Below, in pieces: positions 14,293 to 27,400 of a stretch of DNA of 64,000 nucleotides. Under the pieces are notes generated by a model. That model did not search any database, had not been told where the DNA came from, and saw only the letters and a list, made by a program, of their open reading frames with translations. The translations under genes were made by a program, and so were the position numbers. The first letter of the stretch is position 1, and each line of letters begins with the position of its first letter. This DNA comes from Progne subis subis. Its lineage: Eukaryota > Chordata > Aves > Passeriformes > Hirundinidae. The stretch covers positions 4,148,322 to 4,212,321 of the forward strand of contig JAKJHU010000065.1 in the NCBI GenBank assembly GCA_022316685.1. Reading direction: 5' to 3'.

Positions 14293-14972
14293 GGGGGCTG
14301 AGTGGGGAAAGGCAGTGTTTAACATGGTTTGGGGGGTGGGTTTTTTCCTTTCTTCAAATCAGTCCCCAAACACAGGCTTCAGCACCATCACAACCTTCAG
14401 GGAGACTTTTAACCACTAATCCATTCAGCTTTTAGAAGCTTTACTTCAAATACCTCCTTTATCCCCTATAAGTGCTACTCAAACACTCCCTGAGAGATCC
14501 CTGCACTATCAGCTCTACCTGGTTTCCCCTCAATTCACAGTTTGGAATTTTCAATTTCCTCTTGACATTGCCACTTCTTATTTTTGTCTTTTAGGTCAAA
14601 GCACACTCCAGCAGCTCACACTGACCTGGACACAACCAATGAGTCTTCAGAGGTTTTGCTGTTGAATGAGGGGTTTTGGTGTTTTTTGGTTTGGTGGTTT
14701 TTTTGTTTTTTTTTTTAAATCCTCAGAGCACTGCAAAAAATAAATTCTGTGTCACTGTTCACAGTAATATATTTCACTCCTGGTTTTTGGTGGCACAATC
14801 ACCTTAAGTGAAAGCAGATCCTGTCCATCTCCACTTGTCACTAGCAAGAAAACATTCCTGGTTCTGTACCTTTGAGGTGAGTTCCCTCCGCTCAAAACCA
14901 CTTCGTAACCTTTTACGCTCCTCCTACTAAAAAATAAAATAGCAAAACACCAGGGTCCCCAGGATGGCAGCT

Positions 14973-15112
14973 CCATCCCTGGCAGTGCCCCAGGCCAGGC
15001 TGGACAGGGCTGGGAGCAGCCTGGGACGGTGGGAGGTGTCCCTGCCATGGCAGGGGTGGCACTGGATGGGATCTAAGCTCTTTCCAACCCCAGCCAGTGT
15101 GGGATTGTGTGG
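14973..15112 (+). mobile_element. CR1 LINE 3' fragment
   Basis: CCCAGGCCAGGCTGGACAGG, GGGAGGTGTCCCTGCCATGG, then TCTTTCCAACCCCAGCCAGT and GGGATTGTGT. It is the same 3' region as the 13.4-kb copy in the opposite orientation, about 1.3 kb away. Confidence 0.9.
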
Positions 15113-18100
15113 TTTCATTAAGCATTATCTCATCAGGCTGATCCATTTTGGCCCATCTGCTCCACCCCAGCGACAAGGACCCGATGAGAGGATCCAAGCT
15201 GTGGTTCCCACTCAGGGAGGGACCTGCAGCCCTGTTTGTTCCCTGGCAGCGAGCAGAGGGCAGGGCTGGGCAGGGAGCACAGCTGGCAGCTTGTGCAGGA
15301 ACCTTCCCATACATCCCTCAGAGAGAGGCACAGAAGCCCAGCTCCTACAGCAAGCTCCCACAGCAGCCTTCTCCAAATTACTTTTACTGCCCAGACGCTT
15401 TGTCTCAGCATTTCCCCTTCTCCCAAGAGGCTTTTGCTCACTGCAGAGCTCTGCAGCTCCAGGACATCCCAACCCCAGTGTCTCACAAGTAGAGATAGCA
15501 CGGCTGCTGTCATCTGTCCTGCTGCTTATCTCCCTTCCTCTCCTTCTGTCCTTGAGCTGCAGTGATGGGAAGTTCCTCGCTGCTCCCCTGCCACAAAGTC
15601 CAGGTGACCTCTGGAACACTGCTGAACTTTTCCAAGCTCACTGCAGCACCTTTCCCTTTGATTTACGGATTTCCAGCCCCAGCCATTAGCAGTTCCCCTG
15701 CTGCCACTTTCAAGTCTCTCTTTGCTCTGCCCGTGAGCACAAACAGGGCCTGCTGCTCACACTGCACACCTCTGCTTTGCTAAGAGCACACTGCCATGAC
15801 AAAGGTTTCAACGGAAATGAAACAGGGGTGGGAGGGACAAAAGCAGGTGTGGCAGCAGCCTCAGCCACGCAGCAGCATGTTCTAGCCATGCTCAAAGGGA
15901 GCACGGGGCTGGCTTTGTGCCTTCTGCTCAAAACAACACAGTGTGGGTTTATTTGGCTGTTGTCAAAGAAGTCTATAAACAAATGAGTTTATTTTTAGCC
16001 GTGCTAGAGCTGCCAGCGAAATTTAAACAACATCCAGTGAGTGGTACTGGCACAAGCAAATGGAACGATGATAACATTTATCTGGCACTCAATATATTAA
16101 TTGCTTAGGCAGGCTTTGCCTTCTCAGGGGTCAGCACTTGGAGCGTGTAAGAAATCTAATACCTCCAACCCTGTAAACCAGCACCAGTTTACATTCAGTA
16201 GGTGCAGAGCTGGGGGAAGAGCGTCCTCCTGGATGCTCATCCATCAAGAGCCTATTTTTATAGTGCTCTGACACTACAAAAGCAATAACATTCCACTCAT
16301 GGAAACAGCTGAGCTCAAAGATCAAACATTGATGGTACTCCAGAGGCTTCTTTACATAGATATTGAAATTTAAGATTCCTTTCCTTTTACAATAATCAAC
16401 TGTCCCCACCTGAAGAGTCACTCCAGTTTGAGAAGTGATTCTGATGGATCACTGCTACCCGGAGCAACGAGCTCCCAAAGAAATCTCTCCCCACGGAAGG
16501 CAGCTCTTGTGGATGATGACTCCAGAGCCCCAGGCTGGACCTTGCCAAGGTGGCACGGGATCCCTGCCGTGAGCAGAGGCCAAGGACAGCAGAGCTGACA
16601 CGAAAATCAGCTTGGAAATATCTCTGCGCTTGCAACCTGCGCAGGGTTTGTGCTGTGTGAGTCGCTCAGGGACGCCTCTGCGGCTCAGCTCCGCCCCGGA
16701 GCAGCACCCTCAGGACAATTCCTGAAGGATCAGCTCCTCAGGGCTCAGCAGACATCAGGCAGCGCCCACGCAGCGGCAGCAGGCTCCTGAGCAGAGGTGG
16801 GGACGTGCAGGGGACAGGACATTTCTGCGTGCTGGCAGCCTGTCCTGCCCCTTTTAAGGGTGCAAAAGTCAGGCCACCATCGAGAGGTGCAATTCCTACA
16901 CAAATCCAGCAATTTTAACTTAAACCTCACTGGTGGCTCAGGACAGGGTGATCCCCATGGCAACATCAGCACAGAATGTGCCAGTTCTGCTGAAAGCACT
17001 CGCTCTTTCCTGGGGCAACCGAAGCTTTTCCTGCTGCATCCTCACCGGTACAATTATCTGAGCTGTACCGAGGAGTTAGGAACCTGCCCATTAGCAGGGG
17101 CTTGGAGTTTTTTTACCCCAAAACGGAGATGCAAATGTCTGGGATATTACACATGGAAATTTCCACGTGGGAAGTATTGAACCTGCCCACCTCCTTTCCT
17201 GCAATCAGTGGAAGGTTAAAAGGCAGTTACTGGGTGAAATTAGTCCCTGTTTTAGGTTCTAAGAGAATAAAGATTGGCTGTAAATTGAATAAACTGACAC
17301 CATTACAGACACATTCCATCTCCCAGGCCATACCCAGCTCTAGATAATTCAGATTAAGACAAAGAGAAGACTCCACTAAAAATTTACGAAGGAATATGGT
17401 ATAAAAATGCTCTCAGAGTGGGAAGATTTGTCTCCACTTTTTCACTCACAGCCAAACATCCTAACACAGGTTGGTTTTATCATTTCACTGAATGCAACTC
17501 TAAGCTGGGAAAATTGCACTGACATCACTTCTAACTGCTGGAGGAAATTGCAGAAACGCTGAAGCACTGTAGCACTTTTACCCTGATTCCTCAAATGATG
17601 GCAGCAGCTCGAAAAGCCAAGAAAAACAGCAGAAAGCTTCACCTGAACAAACATCAAGGTAAGGTCTCATTACAGAAAAAGCTGCCCCAAATCCCCAGGT
17701 CAGGTTTACCAGCAGGAACCCACAGCTCAGTCTCTGGGAGGAGAGACCAGCAAGTATTCACTAAAACTGGGATTTTAAATGGACTGATGGAGCCCAGAGA
17801 AAGTGGCTCCTGAGCCTGGCTTATGCTCAGTGACTCCGCTTCAAAACTCGCGCAGAGACGAGAACGTTCCTACAGAAGCTTATGAGAAAATTACTGGAGA
17901 ATTTTCAAACACGTCCCCGTGACTTCAGTAGAGGCATTCCATTCTTTAACACCCCTTCACAAAGTTTTAGCAATTCCAAGTTGTTCCAACTCCAATCCAG
18001 TGCCAAGAACCTCCATCACGACTTCCTTCACCTGCTTCCAGCACTTGCTCCACGTATTTACAGCAAATGGAAAGGCTGTGCTGGGATGCTGTAAACAACT

Positions 18101-18204
18101 GAAAAAGCAGGATGCACCCTCTCTGTCACTTCCACAGAATGGGAACAGCACGGTTTGAGAGCTTGTTTTCCACGCTCTTCGTGAAAGGCGCCTTGTCACA
18201 CACA

Positions 18205-18735
18205 CCTACAATATTATTAAGTCGGATGATTTCATTCTTGACATTTAAACTTAAAAATTAAGCTCGTGAAAGACTCCAAGTGCTCTCGTTTGGGCCTCGT
18301 AAGTTAATTCAGAGCCGCAGGTGATGGCTGAGGATGTGTGAGGAGATGAGTGCGCTGCTTCCACATCCTCTGAGTAAGATCATTCATAGGCAAATAACCC
18401 CCTGAAATCCCCACAGCCCGCTGGAGACAAGGCATAATTTCCTTATCAAGGTTAGAACACGTCATTACACTGATGTTTGTTGATCGTTTCTGCTTTCATT
18501 TCCATGTGCACAGATGACTCCCCGCACAGAGCAATGTTAAATTCTACCATATAATAGCGCTTAATTGCCTTTACCCCGAAGAGAAAGCAGCAAAGGGACT
18601 GCATTCATCACTGTTCGTCAGGTAGTCAATAGTACCATACAATTCATTTTAAAGAAAGAGACAAGGTATTCTATTAAGTGTCGCTCTTGAATTGCCAGTA
18701 TTTAAAGGTTCATTTTTTGCGTCTACGCAAACAAT
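18205..18735. other. AT-rich, repeat-free stretch; candidate conserved element
   Basis: This stretch shows no CR1 or LTR similarity and has several homeodomain-like TAAT cores, for example in GCGCTTAATTGCC and AAGTTAATTC. It ends about 160 bases before the solo LTR. Conservation cannot be judged from one sequence. Confidence 0.25.
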
Positions 18736-18897
18736 AATCTGAGCAAACGGGTACCTAGCCAGTGATTTTCATCCCCCCCCAACACTTCCCTGTATTTCCC
18801 ACCTGTCTGCTGTCCAGCTGGGCAGAGGAGCTCAGGCGGCCCAGACCAGGCTGTCGGCACCAAACGTGACACACCGAGCTGATCCGGGTGATGCCTG

Positions 18898-19541
18898 TGT
18901 CCTGGGGTGACTGTGTATCCCCAGTCGTCTGTTGGGTGCAGGGGGGAGGGCAAGCGCCGTTTGTTTTTCCCAGGAAAACTCTGCTCCTCGGAGCAACCTT
19001 GAAGCGGGGGAGCTGGAACTCGGCGAGACTGAAGAAGCTCTGTTGTTTTTTTCCCGGGCAGTTAGTTAGTTTAGTGCTAGCATAGTTTAGACACTGTAGA
19101 GTAGCTGAAGCTTTTTGCTTTCTTCTTTTTTTCCTTTTTTTCTTTCCTTTTTTCCTTTTTTTTTTTTTCCCTCTCCTCGGAACTGTTCCAACCTCTCCGG
19201 ACTGAGGACCTGGGGAAGCACCGGGGGCCTCCACAGGGGACCCACCCCACCAAGACCACCAAGACCAGCCCTGCACATCTTTTTTTTTTTTCCAACGTCA
19301 GCGGAGAGAGAGTGGTGGAGCACACTGACAATCTTCAAGAGGAGACTTTCTTTAAGTTTGTTATCCCTCCATAAGCGGCACGAAGCTCTTGTCATCGGGT
19401 ATTGTGCTGGGAGTGCTTTGCCTGTTTAATAAACAGGTTTTTTCCACTTCTCTCTGAGGAAGTTTTTTCCCGAACCGGTTGGGGGAGGGGAGAGGGGCCC
19501 CTTGGGAGGATTTCTCCCAAAATCTGCCTGAAACCACCACA
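18898..19541 (+). mobile_element. Solo LTR of an endogenous retrovirus, 644 bp, with a 5-bp target-site duplication
   Basis: The element starts TGTCCTGGGG and ends CCACCACA, so it has TG...CA ends. It is flanked on both sides by the direct repeat GCCTG (18893-18897 and 19542-19546). An AATAAA polyadenylation signal at 19428-19433 places U5 at the right end and sets the orientation as plus. A long pyrimidine tract (about 19117-19168) lies in the middle. No gag, pol or env is present, so this is a solo LTR left by LTR-LTR recombination. The exact family was not determined. Confidence 0.8.
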
Positions 19542-20097
19542 GCCTGTGAGCAGCCAGGCCTGCCTCTCACCAGCAGCGGCGTTCGGCGCTCCCTGCCGAA
19601 AGAGAGATTCAGACCGGGGGACGTTCCTCCGCGGAGCAGCCTCATCTCCGTGCTGCTGTCATTCCACGTCCCCCAAAGGCACAGCAGCCCCTGGCTCTCC
19701 CCAGCCCCCACCCCAGGTGCCAGAACACCTTGGCTGCGGCCGGTGCAGGACCTCGGGTGACAGATGCCACCACAGGATGCTGGCAGCCTGGGAGAAGTCT
19801 TTGCTTGTCAATCCTGCAAAGCTGGCCAAGTGCAGGTGCTGAGCCAAGGCACCACCTCCATCCCCAGCCTGAGCCCTGCCGCAGCAGATTGGGGAGCCCT
19901 GGGGCCGAGCTCAGGTGCCCAGCTCCTGGCTGGTGTGTCTAATCCGAGGAAACGTGTCCAGGTGCCTCCGTCATGCAGCACCTGTGCCACAGCAGGAGCC
20001 GGTGGGCAAAGGCAGCACCACGACAGTGCCAGGGCTGCTGAGGGCAGGACCATCCAGCACTTCCAGCTGCTATTCCACAGCAGGTACCAGGAGGCAC

Positions 20098-20146
20098 TCG
20101 GTGGGCTCCAAGGTCTCTGCCAACCTAGTCACTGTTCTGTGAGTTC
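20098..20146 (+). mobile_element. Short CR1-like 3' end fragment
   Basis: GGGCTCCAAGGTCTCTGCCA followed by ACCTAGTCACTGTTCTGTGA matches the CR1 terminal pattern. Short and diverged. Confidence 0.55.
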
Positions 20147-20690
20147 TGGAGAATTCTGGAACACTCCTGTGCTGCTGGCTGAGCTCAAAATGCCTCCTCA
20201 GGCGAGCAACAGCTGCTGCCACCAGCCCAGAGCACAGCAAGGCGAGAAGCCAGAAGTAAGAAATACCTCTGGAGAGCCAAGGGTGATGCCAGGGAGCACT
20301 GCTCCAGGCCAAAGCCCTCTGGAGCCAGGAAAGGGCAGGGCTGCTGCTGAGCACCACCAGGCAGTGAACACCACCAGAAGCACTGCTGACCTTGTGTTAT
20401 TTATGTGAATACTTGCCACACTCCATAGGTCAGAGAAGGCTCCTACCCCAGGCCAGGAGAGCCCCACTGACATCTCCAGCCTCACTGCCGTGGTGGAGAC
20501 AGAAGGGAGGTGAAGCTGAACTGAAGTTTGTAGCAAACTGCTTCCCCCACAAAACAAAGACGGGTTCTGAGCCTCAGGAAGTGCCTCCCCCCTCACAGGG
20601 CTTACAGAGACCTCTGCTAAGGTGTGTGGGATGGACAGGGCTGCACCAACAGCTCAAGCAGTAACTTATACAGCAGAACTTCAACCCTTC

Positions 20691-20760
20691 ATGGAATCAC
20701 AGGACAGCTGGGGTTGGAAGAGAGCTTCAAAATCCTCTAAGTTCTGACCCCCTCGCTATG
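20691..20760 (-). mobile_element. CR1 LINE 3' end fragment
   Basis: ATGGAATCACAGGACAGCTG then GGGTTGGAAGAGAGCTTCAA, the reverse complement of a CR1 tail. Diverged. Confidence 0.75.
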
Positions 20761-22500
20761 GTAATGTCAGACACACAAAGCATTTCTCTATCCCTAATAA
20801 ACATTCACCTCAGTGAAAGAATTAAGGCGCGATTTTACAAACGTGCAGGAAATAAAACACCAAAACTCTCCCCCTTACACCCTGTCAGAGAGTGACTTCC
20901 CCTCTGGGGCTCCACCTGGAGCAGCCCAGCGCTGGTTCCTCCCAGCCCCGTGTCCTGCAGGACTGAGGGCAGAGAGATGCTCAGCTTCTAAATCAGACCC
21001 TGCCCATTCTCCTGCCACCAGCCATGGAAATTCACCTCCCAGCCAAGACTAAACTGGTCCCAGCACAGAGAAAACCGAAGAGGACAATGCAGTGCAGCAG
21101 GATTCATCACAGCTCTCGACGCTCCCCAAGATGAGTCACGGACCCAAACACAGGAGCCAAATTTTCCATTTGCACTGGGGAAGTCATGCATCAGGAAAGT
21201 GCCTGGTTTGAGGGCATTTGTGAGCGGGTTCATAGGAAATGCCATCGCTTTGGTGTTCTCAGAAGCAGTTTTTGTCACAGGTATTTGAATCCAAAGCTTC
21301 AGGCATTTAAACCCGTTGGTGTCTGGAAACGGCTTTGGGGCGTTTGCAGCACACCCAGAGCTGGTGCCTGGGCAAAGGCAAGAGGCACTGCAGCTGGAAA
21401 CCCCCCCCCAGCACCAGAAAAACCTCCAAAATTAACACTCAGACCAGTCAAGAATGATACTGCTGCAGATCTTTCATCAGTTACGTGACCAAAAACTAAT
21501 CCAGCCCAACTCAAAGGGCTTCCCACCCCCTGACAGCAAGCAGAGTCCCTGTCCCTCCTGCAGCTGGGTTTCCTGGGAAAAGGAGGGGCTGGGATTTGTC
21601 CAGAGGCAGCAGACAGGGTGGAGGGCAGCACCAGGAAAACCACCATGCCTTCATCACAGCCCTCTAGCCAAGGTACCCACTGAAGCAATAACAACACGTC
21701 AAAAATCTCCCCCCGGCCATTTGGTCTCATAATCCTCCATCACTTGATGCAATTTGGAACCAAGCCCCAGCACCTCCAGGCTGATTCATTCCCACAAACT
21801 CTGTGCACAGAGCCATTATTTCCAAGGCAGCAGCGTCTCTGCATGTGATGTTTCACCTGTGATCTGTGTCTCCTGTCTGCATAACTCACTCAGCTTCCAG
21901 GCCTTCGGCTCCAGAACAGTTCAGGGTTGGTGGCTATTTCGGGCAAGTACTGAGCTGAGCTTTGCTACAACTATGAGTAATGTTCTCTCGGTGTCTGCAG
22001 CAGGCTAATTTTCTGGCTTGGTTTATCTCAACATCGTAACTAAACCCAGCAATACAGAAGCACAGAAGTTATTTATCGCACATGGAACACTTCAAATAAA
22101 ACACCCGTTCCCATTTACGCACAGAGGCGAGACGTTTTTCCATCTGAATTAGCAAAAGGATTCTTTCTTTTTTTTTGAGACAGAAGAGAAAATTTGGTTT
22201 TGTTATTTTTTTTTTTTTCATGTTTGGGAGGTTTTTTTCCCCAGCAGTAGAGAAATGCAGAAGAAGTTTTCTCTGTACGGTACAGCTGCAAAAACCAAAA
22301 GGTGCTGTCCCTCCTGCTCCCCTGACAGAGGCTCTGTGCAGGAGCTCAAGGACAAGAGAACATTCCATCACCTTTGCCAAGGTATTTCTCAGCTCTGCAT
22401 CCCCAGGGTCTGGCTGCCTCTTTGCCTCCCCCATATGCTCTCAAACATTCACTTCCCTGGGCACTGGTGGAGCCACCGTTCCCGGGAACGTGCCAAAAAC

Positions 22501-22600
22501 ACGGATGTGGCACCCGGACACGGTTCAGGGGTGCCCGGGGTGGCGGTGCTGGGTTCGTGGCTGGATTTGATGATCCTGAAGGAGTTTTCCAAGCTGAACC
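22501..22600 (+). mobile_element. CR1 LINE 3' end fragment
   Basis: GATGTGGCACCCGGACACGG, GGCGGTGCTGGGTTCGTGGC, GGATTTGATGATCCTGAAGG and TTTTCCAAGCTGAACC follow the order of a CR1 subfamily tail. Confidence 0.8.
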
Positions 22601-24049
22601 CCACGTCCCTGTGACTGCAGGGCAGGACAGCGTCTGTGCACCTGCAGGGCAGGGGGAGCTGGAAGCGCAGGGTGGGAACACAAACACCAGCGGAAGCTTG
22701 ACAAAGACGTTTTCAGATGAAGATGTAAATCATCCCAGGTTTCTAAAAATACCTGGAGAGTTCTAACCACAAGCTGAATGCATAAAATTAAAGCCTGATT
22801 TATCAAGAGTATTCCCACAGTCAGCACATCTACTCCATTAAAAATCCAGCTCATACATCAGTGTCAATAATATCAATGTCCTCCCTAACTTAAAGAGTTC
22901 ATTAATTACCCTCACAGAAAGTGGTCATTACACAAAAGGCACGGGCTTATGGTAACCATTGACCCCATCAAGACTCCTCACTTTGTCTCCCCAATTCAGG
23001 TGACAAGAGCAGCCCTCGCCCTGTGATCGGGTGTTAATCACTGATGTGTTATAAAAACGAGCTTTCTATCGAACACTGATGGGCAGCAAATAGCCTCGTG
23101 TGGCTCAGCTACAAACTACTGCTGTGGAGGATATTCTGATTTATCCCCCAGCTGTGCAGCTGGATTGGGCCATCGCTGGACTCTGCTGCTGCAGGATGTT
23201 TTCTACAGAACACCCAAAAATGCACCTCAGATGTGTGCAGGCAGAGGAAAGGCAGCCAAGTCCCGCTCCTCCTGTCAGCCAGGCTTTGAATACATTCCCA
23301 GGGCAGAAAGGAACAACGGAGCCTTCCTTCAAGGGAATCTTCTGGGGAATGCACTGCCTGCAGCAGAGCTGCAGATTCCCGGGGCCTCACTCAAGGAGCA
23401 GGCAGGCACCCAGGGAATTCGGGATTACCTGCAGCTGCACAAGGAATTCTCAGCGGGAACGAGGAAATAAATAGATATTGGAACATCATAACCATTCAAG
23501 TCTCTCCTCAACCAGCCACAGGGGTGACTCCAGAGCCCAGAAGGGGAAGGATCCTGAGGTGGAGGAGGCAGATCTGCCAAGGGAGGCTTTGGGCAGCTCT
23601 CCCTGTCTGTGGCACTGGGAACTCGCTGCAGGCAAGGAGGCAGCTGGGAACCCGCTGTGTCTGCTCAGCCAGGCCAGGTCGGGTGTGCTGGCAGAGCTGG
23701 CACCCTGCAGGAGCTCCTCTCGCTCCTCTGTCAGAGATCCTGCTCCCGCATCCCACCGGGAGCCCCACGGCGCGTCACGCCGGGCTGGGCTGCAGGGCAG
23801 CCACGGAATCGTCCTGGTGGGAAAAAGCCTTCCAGATGGAGCCTGAACGTTAACCCAACACCGCCAGAAATCCACCAGCTCCGACCCAGCCCCCCCCGAG
23901 GCAGGACAAACAGTCCCAGCAGCACAAGCAAAGCCACATCAGAAATCCTCTGAAAATTCAGATGGGATCGACTTTTCCCTGAACAGTCTTCCAGTACTTG
24001 AGGCTGAGTGCTTCTGGTGAGTCCTGCAGAGATCTTACACAGCTGCTCA

Positions 24050-24090
24050 GATCCCTGGGGGTCCCTTCCAGCTCAGAACATCCTGAGATG
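24050..24090 (+). mobile_element. Very short CR1-like 3' fragment
   Basis: GATCCCTGGGGGTCCCTTCC followed by AGCTCAGAACATCCTGAGAT resembles the CR1 terminus. Short, so moderate support. Confidence 0.55.
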
Positions 24091-24407
24091 GTCCAAAATA
24101 CCAGAAGGAAAACCAGGAGCAGGTGCCCAGCCCAGGAGGACACCTGGAGCTGCAGGAGCTCTCCAGAAGAAGAAACGGAGCTGGCAACGTTAATGAGGAG
24201 CAAAAGCCATCCCCACACCAGCAGAACCCCCTCCAGGAGCTGGACTGAGCAAGAACAGCCATGAGCAGTGCACAGTCCCACAGCAATGACCCACCAGAGG
24301 GGCAGCAGCAGCTTTAGAAAGTCACCCGTGAATCCTAGATTTCTTTCCAAAGGTATATTTTAATTACAACAAGTCCCTATTGTCCATTTTAAAAAAGGAA
24401 TAAGGGG

Positions 24408-24424
24408 AAAAAAAAAAAAAAAAA
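24408..24424. repeat. Poly-A tract
   Basis: Seventeen consecutive A after GGGG, with no recognisable retroposed body upstream. Confidence 0.85.
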
Positions 24425-27400
24425 GCCAAATATTTCTCTCAAAGCAGAGTTTCAGGGAGTTCTTCTGTTATTTAATTAGAAACCTGTTTTGCTTGGGAAA
24501 CAAAAAAGCTGTCCTCACCACTCGAGGAAGGGAGGGGAAAAAACCATATTCCCTTATTATTTCCCCTTCAATACAGTTAATTTACATGACAAAGAGATAT
24601 TATTTCAAGTGAGCAGTAAATGAATTTCCAGCAGACAGCGAAAACCATTAGGTTTAATCCCCAAATCCACGACCCGTGATTTCATCTCCATTTTAACCCA
24701 GGAGGAAAGCTGCCCAGAGAGCGGAGCCTGGCGTGGGGAGGGACAATCCCCTCGCCCCCTCTGTGTGCCAGGGAGGGAATCCAACCCCGAGAACAGGAAC
24801 AAAACCCGCTCTCCTGGCGCCCAGCAGTGCCGCTGAAGGGGCGTTCTGCGATTCCACTCACCCTGCACAAGGGCTGCTCGGAAATCGCCCCCTCCCAGGC
24901 AGACACAGGGACTGGATTTACATCTGCCTGCTCCAAACCTGACACCTCCTCCCTGGGAAAAACGCCACGGGAATGTATGCCAGGAAGGATTTAACAGCAG
25001 TCTGTCCCAGCTGAGAAGTTATTTCGGGAGAATGTGGCACATGGATGAAAAACAACCGCTACCAAAGAGATACGGAAGAGATAAAAAGAACAGTTTTACA
25101 GCCAGGATTGAACATGAGGTGTTTCAGCCATGGAGCCGAGAAGCTGCTCCTTTCCCAGGTAGTGCCAGTGACACTCATCATCACCAGGCTGACCAAGCTG
25201 AATTTAACAGGATGATCAGCACAGACTCCTCAGAACACAAAACACTGAGCTGAGAGACAAATTCATGTTTACGCAGCGCTCACAGGCACTGAAATCTGAC
25301 AAGAGGCTTCTCAGAAAAACAACACCTGCAAACTTCCCCGTGTCCCCACCTCTCACACTGCTCTGACCATTTTTTCTCCCCTTCTTTTCATCTTTATTGC
25401 ACTTGTAGCTACATTACATCATATATTCACAGCTTTTGCATTATATTCATACACCAAAGTGCCAGAAGTTCTCCAGTGCATGATTTTAGGCAGAATTTCC
25501 AGCACAATCACTCTCAGTGCTCAGGAATCTGTCCAACAAAAAGCAGCCAAATTAAAGCAGCCCGTAATTAAACAGATTTACCTGGCCCTTCATCTGGCCC
25601 CCAGTGAAGTCAGCACAAAGCCCAAATAATCTGCTTCAGAGTAACTTGGTGCATGTCTGTGGCGCACACAAACGTCAGACTTCAGACAACTTCTACCCAA
25701 TCCTAAAGGACAGTTCTGTGGGATGATGTTTACAGTGTTTCTCATCACTGTGTTACTAAGCATCTCAATCTCGCCCAATTACTTCCACATTAAAGTAATA
25801 TGAATCACACCAATTGCTACTAATTATTAAAAAAATATTATATAAATGATATCATTTCTACTGTGGCATAAATTAATGCCAACTAAATAAAGCAGGTGGC
25901 TGCCCCCAGCCAGGGGGTTCAGGAAGCTGCTGTTTAACATTTCCAGTTTTACCGAGGGCTAGCTGAAGTCTCAGAGTTGGGGGTCATGCTTCACACAGAC
26001 CTGTTCTCCTCCTGCTTCCCACCTTCCCTAATAATCCCACTAAGAGCTCTGCACTTCCCTTCCTACCTCCCCCCCCCTCCAGAATTACTTTTGTTTTAGC
26101 AGACTTTTACTCATCAATCTTTGCTGGTTACCTAAGAATTGGTTTTTATATTTCCCACAAGGGACACACCCTGCAGCGATGCTCCAAGGAAGGGAACTCC
26201 GGGAACACTTTCCAGCAGCTCTGCAGACACAAAATGGAAACTCGTGCTGCTAACTGAGCTGGCCACCCTCGAGTTCCACACCCTGCTCTCCTCACCAAGA
26301 TGGAGCAGCTCTAAAGTGGTGCCAAATCTGGGAGTGCTGAGTAATTGCCCTGTTTCAGGGTCTGCTGCAGCCCCTCTGCTCCTCCCGCAGGAAAAGGGAG
26401 CCAGGAAGAACCACTGAGCTGAGAGGCCAGAGGACGTGTGAGGGACCCTGCAGGATCTGCAAGGCACGGAATGGGATGGCTCTTCCCAGCCCTGTACATC
26501 CAAAGGAAGCCAACATCACAGTATCTGAACTAAAACTGGCATTTGCAACACGTGAGAGCTCGGCACCAGCGAGGGGATTTGTGTTCTCCTTTTCAGACAC
26601 TGCCACAAAGACTGAACGGAATAAACCACCCACAAGTTCTCCCTGTGCACTCCCAGAAGTCCAACAGACCAGGAGCTCGCAGCTGGTTCAATATTAACAA
26701 TTAATTGCTGCTATCTTCCTTCTCACATGACGGTGTCACCCAGCTCCAGTCGCTGCTGTCCCTGCTGCTGCCACGCTCCCCAAAGATGTGCAAGGTCAGA
26801 GAAAGGGTGGGGGAAAAGGCAGTGGATGTGAGGGATGGGAGCAGCTCCAAGGGAATCAGCTCCTCCCACAGAACCCAACTGCATTTGTTAAAAAACAGCC
26901 ACTTGGAAAATAACGTTTGGATCTGCAGGGCGAACGACAATTGCTGCTCGTCAGTGAGAGAGCAGCACATCGAACAGGGCTTCAGCTGAGAAGCAATTTC
27001 TTCAGTGCTTTTTAAAAATAAAATTTCAAGTTCCAGGAAGTTTAAATTCTGAAACTCCCTGTGTGTTTATAAACAGTCGGCACTGAGGCTTTGAAAGGCC
27101 CGAGGAGGAAGATCCCAAAAACACATCCCAAAACATCCCAAGCTGATCAACATCCTCCTCAAGGAGACAACTCCGAGTGGCCCTGATAAAGCTTCACCAA
27201 GGAAGGTCTCAAAGCCCCACAAACACAAATGTTGTGTACTTGGTCCCACAAATGGTTGGGTTTTACCCAAAATTGATGGTCCATCCCCCCACACACACTT
27301 CCTACAAGTAAAATACCCTCCTCAGGAAAAAGGGAAGAGGAGTTTCAGCCTCTCTGCAGTACAGTCAATGTGCATTCTTTTATTAAAAACTGGTAAAATT

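Larger units (their letters stand above)
8887..18897. other. Non-coding sequence with scattered CR1 pieces
   Basis: Apart from the CR1 fragments at 10.5, 13.4 and 15.0 kb and small tracts, I see only unique sequence. The GC-richer part at 10.5-11.6 kb carries long overlapping open frames on both strands, which I do not accept as genes. Confidence 0.55.

Noticed and set aside
14964..15689. Plus-strand open frame of 241 codons
   Set aside because: The first part is CR1 tail sequence, and other frames across the same interval are equally open.
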